A DNA stretch of 64,000 nt from CATQHB01 sp965262595 (GTDB taxonomy: Bacteria; Chloroflexota; Dehalococcoidia; Lucifugimonadales; UBA3495): assembly GCA_965262595.1 (NCBI GenBank), contig OZ253548.1, positions 124,001 through 188,000 of the forward strand. Reading direction: 5' to 3'. Under the pieces are notes generated by a model. It made no database searches, was not told where the DNA came from, and saw only the letters and a program-made list of their open reading frames with translations. Below are positions 8,993-17,377 of the stretch, one piece after another (position 1 is the first letter of the stretch; the number at the start of each line of letters is the position of its first letter). The position numbers and the translations under genes are program-made.

Positions 8993-9358
8993 GTGACTCA
9001 ATTGAAACCCAGAGCGTTGGTCATTGGCAACTACCGGGGACGAACCGGCATCATTAATGCCCTGCGCGGCACCGAGTTCGGCATAATAGAGGCAACGGAA
9101 GGCTGCCGCGGCATTAAGCACGTTCTGGAAGATGCGCCCAGCGTGGTCATAATCAGCGCCGGAGTAACCAGAGACGATGCAATCAGCTTGCTGCGAGCGA
9201 TTCGCTGCCTTACCTCCGCCCCGATTGTCCTGGTCGGCTCCGGCCGGGAATCCGATTCCTCGCTGGCGTTGCGTCATGGCGCCGATGCCTTTGTGCCCCA
9301 GTCCCGCCATCTGGAACTTACTTCGGTTTACGTCAAGACCCTTTTGAGCCGCAATTAG
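8993..9358 (+). CDS. degenerate response-regulator receiver protein
   Basis: A 121-residue single-domain protein with the CheY-like order of strands: RALVIGNYRG, SVVIISAG, IVLVGSG and GADAFVPQS. The phospho-acceptor aspartate expected after the third strand is replaced by Ser (VVIISAG) and the conserved lysine near the end by Gln, so it is unlikely to be phosphorylated in the usual way. I chose GTG at 8993, which has GAGGTG five bases upstream; ATG at 8948 would add 15 residues without a site. It precedes the hibernation factor and stress-protein genes on the same strand. The remote similarity makes the fold call moderate. Confidence 0.6.
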   Translation: MTQLKPRALVIGNYRGRTGIINALRGTEFGIIEATEGCRGIKHVLEDAPSVVIISAGVTRDDAISLLRAIRCLTSAPIVLVGSGRESDSSLALRHGADAFVPQSRHLELTSVYVKTLLSRN

Positions 9359-9384
9359 CAATTAGCCCTTCCCCGTTAGTACGA

Positions 9385-9423
9385 ACAGCGACCTTCCCAA
9401 TAGTTTTGGGGTTGGGCGGCTGT
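9385..9423 (+). terminator. imperfect hairpin after receiver-like gene
   Basis: ACAGC (9385-9389) and GCTGT (9419-9423) enclose an inner CCCAA/TTGGG stem, 27 bases after the stop codon. The T-tail is weak (GTCGTTC), so this is only a candidate. Confidence 0.3.
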
Positions 9424-9502
9424 CGTTCAATTCTCCGCCCTCCCCGGCCCGTCACCCGTTTACCGCTTTAACGGCGGAAACCCGGACCTTGTTGCCGATC
9501 CA

Positions 9503-9538
9503 GTTAAACCTGTTAAACCCATCAAACCTGTCAAACTC
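9503..9538 (+). repeat. four 9-bp tandem repeats upstream of hpf
   Basis: GTTAAACCT, GTTAAACCC, ATCAAACCT and GTCAAACTC follow each other without spacing, ending 23 bases before the hpf start and just before its AAGGAGG site. They could be a protein-binding array or leader RNA element. Confidence 0.7.
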
Positions 9539-9561
9539 GGTTTACTTTAAGGAGGTTTATC

Positions 9562-9996
9562 GTGGAGTTGAAGATCGAAGGGCGTAACCTGGAAATTAGT
9601 GAACTGTTGCGGGCGCACATATCGCGGAAGTTAGGGCAAGTGAGCCGTCACTTGCCGGCGGTTACCGCCGCGGTAATGGAAGTTACTGCCGAACATACCC
9701 GCTCCCACCAGGAGCGAATCCTGGTGCAAATAGCCCTGAAAATTAATGGGGAGGTGATCCGGGTCGAACAGCGGGCTTCCACCGCCACCGCCGCCGTGAA
9801 CCTGGCCGTTTCCCGCCTCGGTCAATCGGTATCCCGATACAAGGGACATGCCTACCGCAGCAATCGGGCCCGCCAGTATGTTTCCATTGGCGAGCAGCAG
9901 GCGGCGGACTTGGCCGAGTTAGACCGGAAGTTGGCCTGGGACCTTGCTCCGGAGGAGGATTCGAGTCTGGTCTCGACGAATGGGACGAATGGTTAG
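9562..9996 (+). CDS. hpf: ribosome hibernation-promoting factor (HPF/RaiA-type)
   Basis: A 144-residue cytoplasmic protein that binds the 30S subunit and silences or dimerises ribosomes in starvation. The N-terminal ~100 residues carry the sigma-54 modulation/HPF fold: the opening MELKIEGRNLEISELLRAHI, then 'VMEVTAEHTRSHQERILVQI' and the helix 'TATAAVNLAVSRLGQSVSRY'. The remaining 40 residues are a charged tail, not the full long-form C-terminal dimerisation domain. The start is GTG at 9562 with an excellent AAGGAGG site. The tandem repeats just upstream and the stress fusion gene downstream suggest a small stress/dormancy group. Confidence 0.88.
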   Translation: MELKIEGRNLEISELLRAHISRKLGQVSRHLPAVTAAVMEVTAEHTRSHQERILVQIALKINGEVIRVEQRASTATAAVNLAVSRLGQSVSRYKGHAYRSNRARQYVSIGEQQAADLAELDRKLAWDLAPEEDSSLVSTNGTNG

Positions 9997-10135
9997 AAGC
10001 GGCCTTTGCTTCTAGTCGGCCACTCAGTTAGTATGTATTAGCGTTAATATGTAATAGATAGTATTTCTCAGTGACCGGCGCCAGAGTTCGGAACGGGTAA
10101 TTTGGGGGAATCGGGTTTTGGTTAAGGAGGTCGCT

Positions 10136-11089
10136 ATGTACGGAAAAGTGTTGATACCTTTGGACGGTTCCAAAGAAGCCGAGGAGGTATTCCCCCTGGT
10201 AAAGGATGAAATCATCCAGGATGGGGAAGTAATCTTGCTTCAGGTTATCCAGCCGACCAAGACCCAAATGGTGGCCGGCCATATCATTCTGGGCAGCCAG
10301 CAGGAAGAAGCCGACCGTTACGAAGCCATCGGCTATCTTAAGGCCGTAGTCCAGCAGCAGGCTTGGGACGCCGGCAAATGGCGTTTCGAGGTGGAAGTGG
10401 CCGATTCGGTTGCCGAGGGAATTGTCCGGCTGGCCGGGCGGGAAGCCGTGGACCTGATTGCGATGTACACCCATGACCGCAAATTGCTGGCCCGGCACAT
10501 TAAGCGGAGCATCGCTCGGGAAGTGCAGCGACGGGCGGCCACGGAAGTGCGGGTGTTTGGCACTCGAGAACTGGAGGAGCGGGTCTCCGTAGAAGTGAAT
10601 GTGGGTGAAGAACAACCCAGCGAAGATAACCGGGTCTTCCGCCAGATTGACGCCTTTAGCGACCTGTCTCGGCAGCAGATTGAACAGGTGGTGTCGCTGG
10701 GCGTTAGGCGGCATATTCCCGCCGGGGATAAAATGGGCACCGGCGGCGAACTTGGTGAGCATCTGTATGTAATCCTCGAGGGCGAGGCTCACCTGACTAC
10801 TCATTCCGAGGTTGGCGAGATCTCGGTGCGGATTGCCCTGCCCGGCGAGGCCTTCCCCCTGGCCGCTCTCCTTGGTTCCGGCACCCTGATTACTTCCGGC
10901 GAGGCCCTGACCGACATGGAAGTCCTGGCCATCCCCCGGTCCGAATTGCTGTTACTCTGTTCCCGGGAACCGGAAATCGGTATGAGAATCTATGCCGCCA
11001 TTGGCCGGTTGTTCTCCAATCGTTATGCCGAAACGCTGACCCACCTGACCATTGGCGCAGAGCGGGAACTACGGGAAGGGGACTCGTAG
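10136..11089 (+). CDS. universal stress protein fused to cyclic-nucleotide-binding domain
   Basis: A 317-residue two-domain protein. Residues 1 to about 145 form a UspA-type domain, starting MYGKVLIPLDGSKEAEEV, with 'DLIAMYTH' and 'REVQRRAATEVRVF' in the usual C-terminal positions; the canonical ATP-loop glycines are not clearly kept. From about 165 a cNMP-binding/Crp-like beta-roll follows: 'FSDLSRQQIEQVVSLGVRRHIPAGDKM', then 'GEHLYVILEGEAHL' and 'GEAFPLAALLGSG'. There is no DNA-binding helix-turn-helix. ATG at 10136 follows AAGGAGG. It probably senses a nucleotide signal and modulates a partner; the partner is unknown. The fusion architecture is uncommon. Confidence 0.82.
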   Translation: MYGKVLIPLDGSKEAEEVFPLVKDEIIQDGEVILLQVIQPTKTQMVAGHIILGSQQEEADRYEAIGYLKAVVQQQAWDAGKWRFEVEVADSVAEGIVRLAGREAVDLIAMYTHDRKLLARHIKRSIAREVQRRAATEVRVFGTRELEERVSVEVNVGEEQPSEDNRVFRQIDAFSDLSRQQIEQVVSLGVRRHIPAGDKMGTGGELGEHLYVILEGEAHLTTHSEVGEISVRIALPGEAFPLAALLGSGTLITSGEALTDMEVLAIPRSELLLLCSREPEIGMRIYAAIGRLFSNRYAETLTHLTIGAERELREGDS

Positions 11090-11180
11090 GAGCGGGTGCA
11101 AACCCGGACAGCCTGCCAGTCCGGCAAAGTAATCGATCCAGACTCTATCGGACACTTTTGAATTTGAGGAGAAAACGGGA

Positions 11181-11507
11181 ATGTACGTAAGGATGGTATG
11201 GGGCCACCTCAAGCCCGGCGCTTGGGATGAGTATGACAAGTACTATCGTGAAAAGGTTTTCCCCTACAATGACCGGATCGACGGACTGGTGGATCGCTCC
11301 GTTTTGCGCGGCATAGACGTTGCGGACGAGGCGGTGTCGGTGACGGTTTGGCGGGCTGAAGAGGACCTGCATTGGTACGAAAATAGCAATCTGCGCAAAC
11401 AGTTCGCCGACGACATTCAGAAAAACTACGCTACCAGTTGGAGCTACATAACCGGCGAGTATTGGGTTAGAACTTTCGAGTTGGTGAACGCAACCAAGTA
11501 CGACTAG
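11181..11507 (+). CDS. small dimeric alpha/beta-barrel protein, ABM-like
   Basis: A 108-residue protein whose pattern (MYVRMVWGHLKPGAWDEYDKYY, a helix, then VSVTVWRAEEDLHWYENSN) resembles the ferredoxin-like dimeric barrels of the antibiotic biosynthesis monooxygenase and related families. These act on small quinones or haem-like substrates or are of unknown role. ATG at 11181 is preceded by GAGGAGAAAACGGGA. No signal peptide or metal motif is seen. It stands between the stress fusion gene and a transporter operon, with 91 bases before it; no clear operon partner. Fold similarity is inferred, function unassigned. Confidence 0.6.
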   Translation: MYVRMVWGHLKPGAWDEYDKYYREKVFPYNDRIDGLVDRSVLRGIDVADEAVSVTVWRAEEDLHWYENSNLRKQFADDIQKNYATSWSYITGEYWVRTFELVNATKYD

Positions 11508-11600
11508 CCGGTCGGTTTGTCGGTTCGTTCAGTTGAGTTACCCGGCAGGCCAATCGCGTCCTAATCTTTGGCGCCCCGTTCAGTCATGCTTACCCCGACA

Positions 11601-11638
11601 ACCCCTCACCCCCGGCCCCTCTCCCCCAGGGAGAGGGG
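11601..11638. repeat. REP-like palindromic intergenic repeat
   Basis: CCCCTCTCCC (11616-11625) and GGGAGAGGGG (11629-11638) form a 10-bp hairpin preceded by CCCCTCACCCCCGG. Related C-rich/G-rich elements recur at 42704-42807, which marks a dispersed family. The surrounding gap 11508-11952 has no gene. Confidence 0.6.
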
Positions 11639-11827
11639 TGAAATTGTTGTCTCCTCTCTGCTGCTCCGACTACTTATCCCCCTAGTACGGGCGGATTGCC
11701 GGAACCCGCCCGGCTCCCAGCCCCCACATTCCTGGACGCTGACTTATGGTTGCGAAGTTCGCAATATGAATATCGTTATTGCTACGTCAATGCCAGATAA
11801 TCCCTGCATATCGTAGATTTGATATTC

Positions 11828-11849
11828 CCTGACACCGTTAGGTGTCAGG
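11828..11849. promoter_or_regulatory. perfect 9-bp palindrome upstream of transporter operon
   Basis: CCTGACACC (11828-11836), a GTTA loop and GGTGTCAGG (11841-11849), followed by TATTGTCTATT. It lies about 105 bases before the receptor start, so it may be an operator, a leader hairpin or a terminator isolating the operon from upstream transcription. Confidence 0.45.
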
Positions 11850-11952
11850 TATTGTCTATTAGCAAGGATTTTGTGCTAGAATGAGCCAAATCACCGGAGT
11901 ACCCGGAGGACTTATGTACTACCCTATAAATGGGACATCAAGGAGGATTACT

Positions 11953-13716
11953 ATGGCGCGATACCGGCTATACATCAACAGGCTTTTGGCAGCGGGCGCA
12001 GTCGGACTGCTCTTGTTAATATTAGCCTGCGGCTCGGCGGCTCCCCAGGAGATAGTACGGGAAGTGGAGGTCGAGAAAGAGGTAATCCGGGAAGTGGAGG
12101 TCGAGAAAGAGGTAATCCGGGAAGTGGAGGTGGAAAAGATTCTGATAGCCACGCCCACCCCGGCGGCAGCTCCGGCGGCGGCCACCGAGTCGGAAGGCCA
12201 CCTGCGCATAACCTACACGTCAATGGGCAGTGATGGCATTTACCCCAAGGCCAGCAATGTCAATGCCGGTGGCAAAGATGTCAACTCGTCCATGTACGAC
12301 GTGGTGATTGGCTCCAATGCCCAGGGCGCGTTCAGCAAGGACACGGGTCTGGCCAATGACTGGTCGGTTTCTCCCGACGGAACGGTGCATACCATCAACC
12401 TGCGCCAGGGAGTGATGTTCCACAATGGCACGGAGGTAACGTCTGAAGACGTGATGTTCAGCGCGTTGGAGGTCATGGAGGACGACGCGCAGACCGCATT
12501 CATCCAGGAACTGACGCCGCTGTGGGACAGCTACGAGACCCCGGATGCCTATACCTTCGTAATCAACTGCCACACTCCCTGCCTGTATGCCCCATGGATT
12601 TTCTCCGGCGTGCGCGGCACGGAGGGGATGATAGTACCCAAAGCCCATTATGAGGCGGTGGGGGAACCGGAATTTGCCAAGGCTCCTATTGGCAGCGGTC
12701 CTTACCAGTTTGTCGATCAAGTGCTGGGCGCTTCGGTGGCGGTAGAGTCCATAAACCGTCCCCACTTCCGCGGCGGTGCCGGCGGCGGCATACCCAAGTA
12801 CGCCCAAATAACCTTCCTGGGTGTGTCGGAGGAGACCACCCGCATTGCCATGCTGAAGTCCGGCCAAACCGACGTAATTGACGTTAGCCGAGAGCGGATA
12901 GCCCCGCTGGCCGACGATGGCTTCAACATTTTCTACAAGGACCGGGCCCTGCTGTCGGGAATGTACTTCTTCCAGCAGTGGGAGGATGGCAACCCCTTCG
13001 GGGACATCCGGGTGCGGGAGGCTTTGAACAAGGCCATCAACCGGGATGCGATCCTGGAGCATATCTTCCTGGGCCGGGGCAGCACTACGTTGTACCCTAT
13101 GGGCAGCTATGCAGCCGAGAGTGGCTATGATCCCGGCCAGAGCTCCTACCCTTACGACCCGGACCGGTCCCGGCAGTTGCTGGCGGAAGCCGGGTACTCT
13201 GACAGCAACCCTCTGGAGATCAAGCTGGCCATCTACTCCTTCGGTGGCATCGCCGAGTTCGCCCGCATGATTGAGGCCGTGGGAGCCGACTTTGAAGCGG
13301 TGGGGGTGAAGGTCAACTTCCAGCCCACCGAGTACGGCACTCTGCGGAGTATGCGCCGAGCGTGGAGTCTGGGTGGTGGCTGGGTTGGTCCCTGGGGCAC
13401 CCATAACCGGGCGGCGCCGGCTGAGATTTTGAGCATTGTCAAGGTACTAAAGCACTCCACGGCACCTTATACCACTTATAAGAACCCGGAGTTCGACGCA
13501 ATCATGGACAAGGCCTTCGCCTCTACGGACGCAGATGAGGTCAAGAGACTCATTAGCGAGATGCAGCAACATCTGCTCGCCAACTACGACGGTATACCAC
13601 TGTTTGAGGTGGACTCGGCCTTTGCCGCCATCCCGGACATCACCTACTGGAACACCGGGAAGGACTCCTACGACAACAACGTGGACAGTCTTTTCTTCCC
13701 CGACCTGAGGTGGTAG
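11953..13716 (+). CDS. ABC transporter substrate-binding lipoprotein, family 5
   Basis: A 587-residue receptor for peptide-like or other organic solutes. ATG at 11953 has AAGGAGG upstream; the open frame extends further up but without a site. A lipoprotein signal ends at LILAC (Cys26). It is followed by a charged heptad-like linker built from three copies of the REVEVEKEVI unit, then a Thr/Pro/Ala hinge and the SBP domain: 'LANDWSVSPDGTVHTINLRQGVMFHNG', 'KAPIGSGPYQFVD', 'DIRVREALNKAINRDAIL', 'RSRQLLAEAGYSDSN'. It heads a three-gene operon with two permeases; a strong hairpin separates it from them, fitting the usual excess of receptor over permease. Confidence 0.94.
   Translation: MARYRLYINRLLAAGAVGLLLLILACGSAAPQEIVREVEVEKEVIREVEVEKEVIREVEVEKILIATPTPAAAPAAATESEGHLRITYTSMGSDGIYPKASNVNAGGKDVNSSMYDVVIGSNAQGAFSKDTGLANDWSVSPDGTVHTINLRQGVMFHNGTEVTSEDVMFSALEVMEDDAQTAFIQELTPLWDSYETPDAYTFVINCHTPCLYAPWIFSGVRGTEGMIVPKAHYEAVGEPEFAKAPIGSGPYQFVDQVLGASVAVESINRPHFRGGAGGGIPKYAQITFLGVSEETTRIAMLKSGQTDVIDVSRERIAPLADDGFNIFYKDRALLSGMYFFQQWEDGNPFGDIRVREALNKAINRDAILEHIFLGRGSTTLYPMGSYAAESGYDPGQSSYPYDPDRSRQLLAEAGYSDSNPLEIKLAIYSFGGIAEFARMIEAVGADFEAVGVKVNFQPTEYGTLRSMRRAWSLGGGWVGPWGTHNRAAPAEILSIVKVLKHSTAPYTTYKNPEFDAIMDKAFASTDADEVKRLISEMQQHLLANYDGIPLFEVDSAFAAIPDITYWNTGKDSYDNNVDSLFFPDLRW
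12061..12140 (+). repeat. 30-bp coding tandem repeat in lipoprotein linker
   Basis: Two identical 30-base units (12061-12090 and 12091-12120) and a diverged partial third encode the repeated REVEVEKEVI linker of the receptor. Exact identity at DNA level suggests recent expansion by slippage or recombination. Confidence 0.85.
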
Positions 13717-13749
13717 GAGTCGCCATAGTCGGCGCGACCGACAATATCC

Positions 13750-13772
13750 GGGGCGGGTCCAAGACCCGCCCC
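13750..13772 (+). terminator. intercistronic hairpin in transporter operon
   Basis: GGGGCGGGTC (13750-13759), loop CAA, GACCCGCCCC (13763-13772). There is no T-run after it. Placed between the receptor stop and the first permease, it probably stabilises the receptor mRNA 3' end or partly attenuates read-through. Confidence 0.55.
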
Positions 13773-13834
13773 AACAAACCTGACCGGTTGACTCCTTGGG
13801 AGAACTGCCAGCCGTCTCCAATTAAGGACGGATT

Positions 13835-14752
13835 ATGCAACGTTACATTGTAATGAGGGTAGGACAGTCGGTAATTGCCCTCATCATCCTGTCCATGATC
13901 ATATTTGCCCTGGGCCGCTTCAGCGGAGACCCAATAATTCTCTTGTTGCCACAGGAAGCCACCCAAGAAACGGAGGACGCTCTTCGCGCCCACTATGGCC
14001 TGGACCAGCCCTGGCCGGTTCAATACTGGAAGTTCATCAGCAATGCGGTTCAGTTTGACTTTGGTGACTCCATCAAGGCCAAGCGCCCGGTGATGGATTT
14101 GATCGGGCCGAAGGTTATGAACTCGGTCAGGCTGGGACTGGCGGGCATGGTTATCACTATAATTATCGGCGTGCCCTTAGGAGTGCTGGCGGCGGTTAAG
14201 CGGGATACCTTCTTCGACGGAGGCGCCAAGCTGATTGCCGTGCTGGGTCAATCTCTGCCCCAATTCTGGTTGGGCATCATGCTCATTCAGTTATTCACCG
14301 TGCGGCTTGACCTGCTGCCTGCTGCCGGCACCGGGGGTATCACTCACTACATCATGCCTGCCTTTACCCTGGGCTGGTGGGTAGCCGCCGCCGTAATGCG
14401 CCTGCTGCGCTCCAGCATGCTGGAGGCCCTGGACGGCGAATACATTAAAATGGCCCGCATCAAGGGTCTGCCGGAATACAAGATAGTGTGGAAACACACC
14501 TTCAAGAATGCACTGATTCCGGTGCTGACCTTTGCCGGCACCTACTTGGCGACCTTCATTACCGGGGCAATTCTGGTGGAAACGGTTTTCGCTTGGCCCG
14601 GTCTGGGCCGGCTGGTCTACGATTCCATCATCTGGCGAGACTTTCCGGTGCTGCAAACCCTGGTGCTGATGATTGCCGCCGTAGTTATAGCGGTGAACTT
14701 GGTGGTGGACATCCTTTACGCTTACATAGACCCGCGTATTCGATACAACTAA
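13835..14752 (+). CDS. ABC transporter permease, DppB type
   Basis: A 305-residue inner-membrane permease. It opens with the typical MQRYIVMRVGQSVIALIILSM membrane anchor, has the EAA loop 'YIKMARIKGLPEYKIVWKHTFKNALIP', the 'ILVETVFAWPGLGRLVYDSI' segment and ends DILYAYIDPRIRYN. It is the second gene of the receptor-permease-permease operon; the ATG at 13835 has AAGGA upstream. Twenty-six bases separate it from the next permease. Confidence 0.94.
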   Translation: MQRYIVMRVGQSVIALIILSMIIFALGRFSGDPIILLLPQEATQETEDALRAHYGLDQPWPVQYWKFISNAVQFDFGDSIKAKRPVMDLIGPKVMNSVRLGLAGMVITIIIGVPLGVLAAVKRDTFFDGGAKLIAVLGQSLPQFWLGIMLIQLFTVRLDLLPAAGTGGITHYIMPAFTLGWWVAAAVMRLLRSSMLEALDGEYIKMARIKGLPEYKIVWKHTFKNALIPVLTFAGTYLATFITGAILVETVFAWPGLGRLVYDSIIWRDFPVLQTLVLMIAAVVIAVNLVVDILYAYIDPRIRYN

Positions 14753-14778
14753 CGGTACAACGGGCAGGAGTTGAATAG

Positions 14779-15675
14779 TTGGCGACGATACAGACGACGA
14801 TATCGAGCGGACAGGCTCTCTTGGGAAAGGGCTGGCAGGTGGCGGCGAGTTTGCGGCGGGTGCCGTTAATACCACTCGCAATCATTGTCATTATAGTGTT
14901 CACTTCCATTTTTGCCCCGCTGCTTACTTCCCATTCCACGACCAAGCCATCCCTGGCGGACCGATTGACCCCTCCGGTCTGGCAGGAAGGTGGTACCTGG
15001 GAGCATCCCCTAGGCACCGACGCCCTCGGGAGAGACCTGGGCACGCGGCTGATGTACGGCGGGCGGGTCTCCCTTATGGTGGCTATGTTGACTCTGCTAA
15101 TCGGTGGCGGCATTGGAACCGCCATAGGCCTAATTTCCGGGTACTTTGGCGGGCGGATCGACGCGGTGCTGATGCGCAGCGCAGACAGCACCCTAGCCTT
15201 CCCCATTATTCTATTTGCCATTCTGCTGGTGGTGGCCATCGGCCCCAACATGGGCAACGTGATATTAGCCATCGCTCTTGTACTGTGGGCCCGCTATGCC
15301 CGGGTCATTCGCGGGGAAGTGCTGTCCCTCAAGGAGCGTGACTTCATCGCCCGGGCGCGGGTGGCCGGCTGCTCGCACTTGCGGATAGTTGTGTTTCACC
15401 TCTTCCCTAACACGGTCAACACGCTTTTGGTGCTCCTAACCCTTCAGGTAGGTTGGGTTATCATCGTGGAAGCATCTTTAAGCTTTCTGGGAGCCGGTAT
15501 TCCACCGCCTACTCCGGCATGGGGCAGTATGGTTTCCAGCGGGCGCGAGTACGTAGATACAGCTTGGTGGGTGTCTGCCTTGCCGGGAATAGCCATAATG
15601 TTGACCGTTGTCGCCTTTAATTTGTTTGGGGACTGGCTCAGGGACACATTAGACCCCAAACTACGACAGGTTTAG
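14779..15675 (+). CDS. ABC transporter permease, DppC type
   Basis: A 298-residue permease completing the operon. The start is TTG at 14779, with CAGGAG upstream; the protein begins MATIQTTISS. Membrane helices begin near residue 32, the 'HPLGTDALGRDLGTRLMYGGRVSL' motif follows, then the EAA loop 'DFIARARVAGCSHLRIVVFHLFPN', and the tail NLFGDWLRDTLDPKLRQV. No ATPase subunit is encoded after it; an insertion-sequence relic begins about 100 bases downstream and could have displaced further operon genes. Confidence 0.93.
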   Translation: MATIQTTISSGQALLGKGWQVAASLRRVPLIPLAIIVIIVFTSIFAPLLTSHSTTKPSLADRLTPPVWQEGGTWEHPLGTDALGRDLGTRLMYGGRVSLMVAMLTLLIGGGIGTAIGLISGYFGGRIDAVLMRSADSTLAFPIILFAILLVVAIGPNMGNVILAIALVLWARYARVIRGEVLSLKERDFIARARVAGCSHLRIVVFHLFPNTVNTLLVLLTLQVGWVIIVEASLSFLGAGIPPPTPAWGSMVSSGREYVDTAWWVSALPGIAIMLTVVAFNLFGDWLRDTLDPKLRQV

Positions 15676-15712
15676 CTTCCTACCCGAATCTCGCCTTGAC
15701 ACCTGCTCATAT

Positions 15713-15729
15713 TGAGCTAATTTAGCTCA
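15713..15729. promoter_or_regulatory. perfect palindrome, possible operator or terminator stem
   Basis: TGAGCTAA-T-TTAGCTCA, an 8-bp inverted repeat with a single central base, between the permease operon and the IS relic. Its origin could be a binding site or an IS end remnant. Confidence 0.35.
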
Positions 15730-15776
15730 GCGGAAAGTCACGGGCTAAGAATAAAAGAGGGACTGGCATCCAACAA

Positions 15777-16922
15777 CTATTGCATTGATGGGTAGAGAGA
15801 CTTGAGCTTGATGCGGGGGTCCTCGGTTGAAAAGCGCCAGTCGTCCACCCGAATCCCCTGCCGATTCCGTCGGTTCCCCCATGCCCTTGTTTTCTGATCC
15901 AGGATTTCCCGGCTGGGTATCCGGCGGTCCAGGCACTGGCGCGCCAGCACCCCCAGTTTTATTTCCGCCATATTGAGCCAACTCCCGTGCTTCGGCGTGT
16001 AGTGAATCTCTGACCGCTGTGCAATGCGCCGGGCCCCCGCTGGCTCGAAGGCTTCGTACCGGGATGCCGGATGATAGGTGTGAAGGTTGCCCATCACCAG
16101 CACTATCCGCTCCTTTTCGATGTAGTCCTCGTCCACCAGTTTCCGTATCACCCGCGCCAGTCCCTCCGGGTGCGCCGGTCCGTGACCTCCACCCGCCGCC
16201 ATCCCTCTAGGGGCGCGAACAGCATGAACAGGTTGCTCACCCCGTTGCGCTGATATTCAAAGTCGTAGGCCAAGACCCCACCGGGCCGCGACGGGCGGGG
16301 CTGACGGGTCTCCTGCACCAGTTGCTAGCTGGTCTCGTCCAGGCACACTAACACTTCGTTGTCATCGAACCGGCGATGATAGACCTCCAGCACGTCCCCC
16401 ATGGCGCCCACGAACTCGGCGCTGCCCTGGGGAGGGCGACACCAGCATTCCTTCAGCCAAGGCTTGAGTTAGTTTTCTTCAAAGTCCGGCGCACCGTCTC
16501 GGTGCTGATGCTCTCCACTACCTCCTGCTCCACCAATCCGTCGGCCAGCAGTTGCAGCGTCCAACTGACCCGTCCCTCCAGTGGTTGGGAGCAGGCCAGG
16601 GCCATCGAGTAGGTTTCACCCGGGCCTTCCAGCTTTTTCCGGCGGCGGTTGAGCTGAAGTTTGCGTTCCAGAGCCGCCTCTATACCCTCCTCCGCGCACC
16701 GGCGGCGCGCACCCGTTCCACCGTGGCAGTGCCCACCCTCAGGGCCCGGACTACCTCCTGGCCTATCGTTGGCCCATCAGACTGGTTCTCATTACTCAGC
16801 AGCAGAATGCGGGCGTGAGTCTGTTTATAGGCTGCCGCCCGCCCCTTGGACACCAATGCATTGAGTCCCTCCTGTTCATTATACGTCAGTCCCACTTGGT
16901 ATTTCTTCACCATCACATCCAC
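15777..16922 (-). pseudogene. decayed IS630-family transposase
   Basis: Nearly full-length (about 380 codons) but broken by frameshifts and stops. The N-terminal part (16922-16680) reads MVKKYQVGLTYNEQEGLNAL ... THARILLLSNEN ... TVERVR, the helix-turn-helix region. The C-terminal part (16202-15777) reads 'IVLVMGNLHTYHPASRYEAF', 'HYTPKHGSWLNMAEIKLG' and ends LKSLYPSMQ. The middle 500 bases carry IS630-like fragments in other frames. In the second catalytic block the expected DN is GN, so the DDE triad is lost as well. Clear terminal repeats were not identified. It lies next to a transporter deletion scar and may have helped cause it. Confidence 0.85.
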
Positions 16923-17005
16923 CCCCCACGTCCCTATCTTCTTCCTTTAGCAACTTACCCTTCACACTTTGCAAGCCATCACTTCAATGATGGTGGTCTA
17001 ATAGC

Positions 17006-17342
17006 ATGAAAGGAAAGAATACAGTTTGGTTGCGTTTGTTGCTGCCCATGTTGATTGTGGGATCGCTTCTAATATTGGCGAAGGCCTGTGGCTCGGCGGA
17101 TCAGGAAATTGATGCGTCAATCGAGTTTGCCGGTGCCAGCGCCACTCAGGCAGAGTATGAGGAAAGATGAGCAGATTACCGGCGTGCCCGGTGTGGGGCG
17201 GCTCACCCTTCAGGCAATTGACCGGCGAGACTTCGCCCAGATTCAGTTAAACGTCCTTTTCTTTGGGGCGATTTACGCCTTTTCCAATCTGGCGGTGGAC
17301 TTGGTTTACGGCTTCCTGGACCCTCGTATCAGCCAAGCCTAA
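17006..17342 (+). pseudogene. deletion scar: receptor 5' end joined to DppB 3' end
   Basis: From ATG at 17006 a lipoprotein signal of the transporter-receptor type is read (MKGKNTVWLRLL, hydrophobic core, then AKACGSAD), stopping at 17168-17170 after 54 codons. In another frame, from about 17175 to 17342, the conserved C-terminus of a DppB permease follows: GVPGVGRLTLQAIDRRDF ... LAVDLVYGFLDPRIS. All of the receptor body and most of the permease, roughly 2.5 kb in a normal operon, are missing between them. An intact DppC gene starts 35 bases later, so this was once a complete operon. The 54-codon piece could still be translated as a tiny lipoprotein. Confidence 0.82.
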
Positions 17343-17377
17343 GCTCACAATGAAGAAATAGTTGGAGGGCCGGCGCA

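Noticed and set aside
12061..12140. Direct repeats as a possible CRISPR array
   Set aside because: Units are contiguous without spacers and lie in frame in a lipoprotein linker.
12220..13404. 394-codon open frame on the minus strand across the receptor gene
   Set aside because: Antisense to a clear SBP family 5 protein; no start site or motifs.
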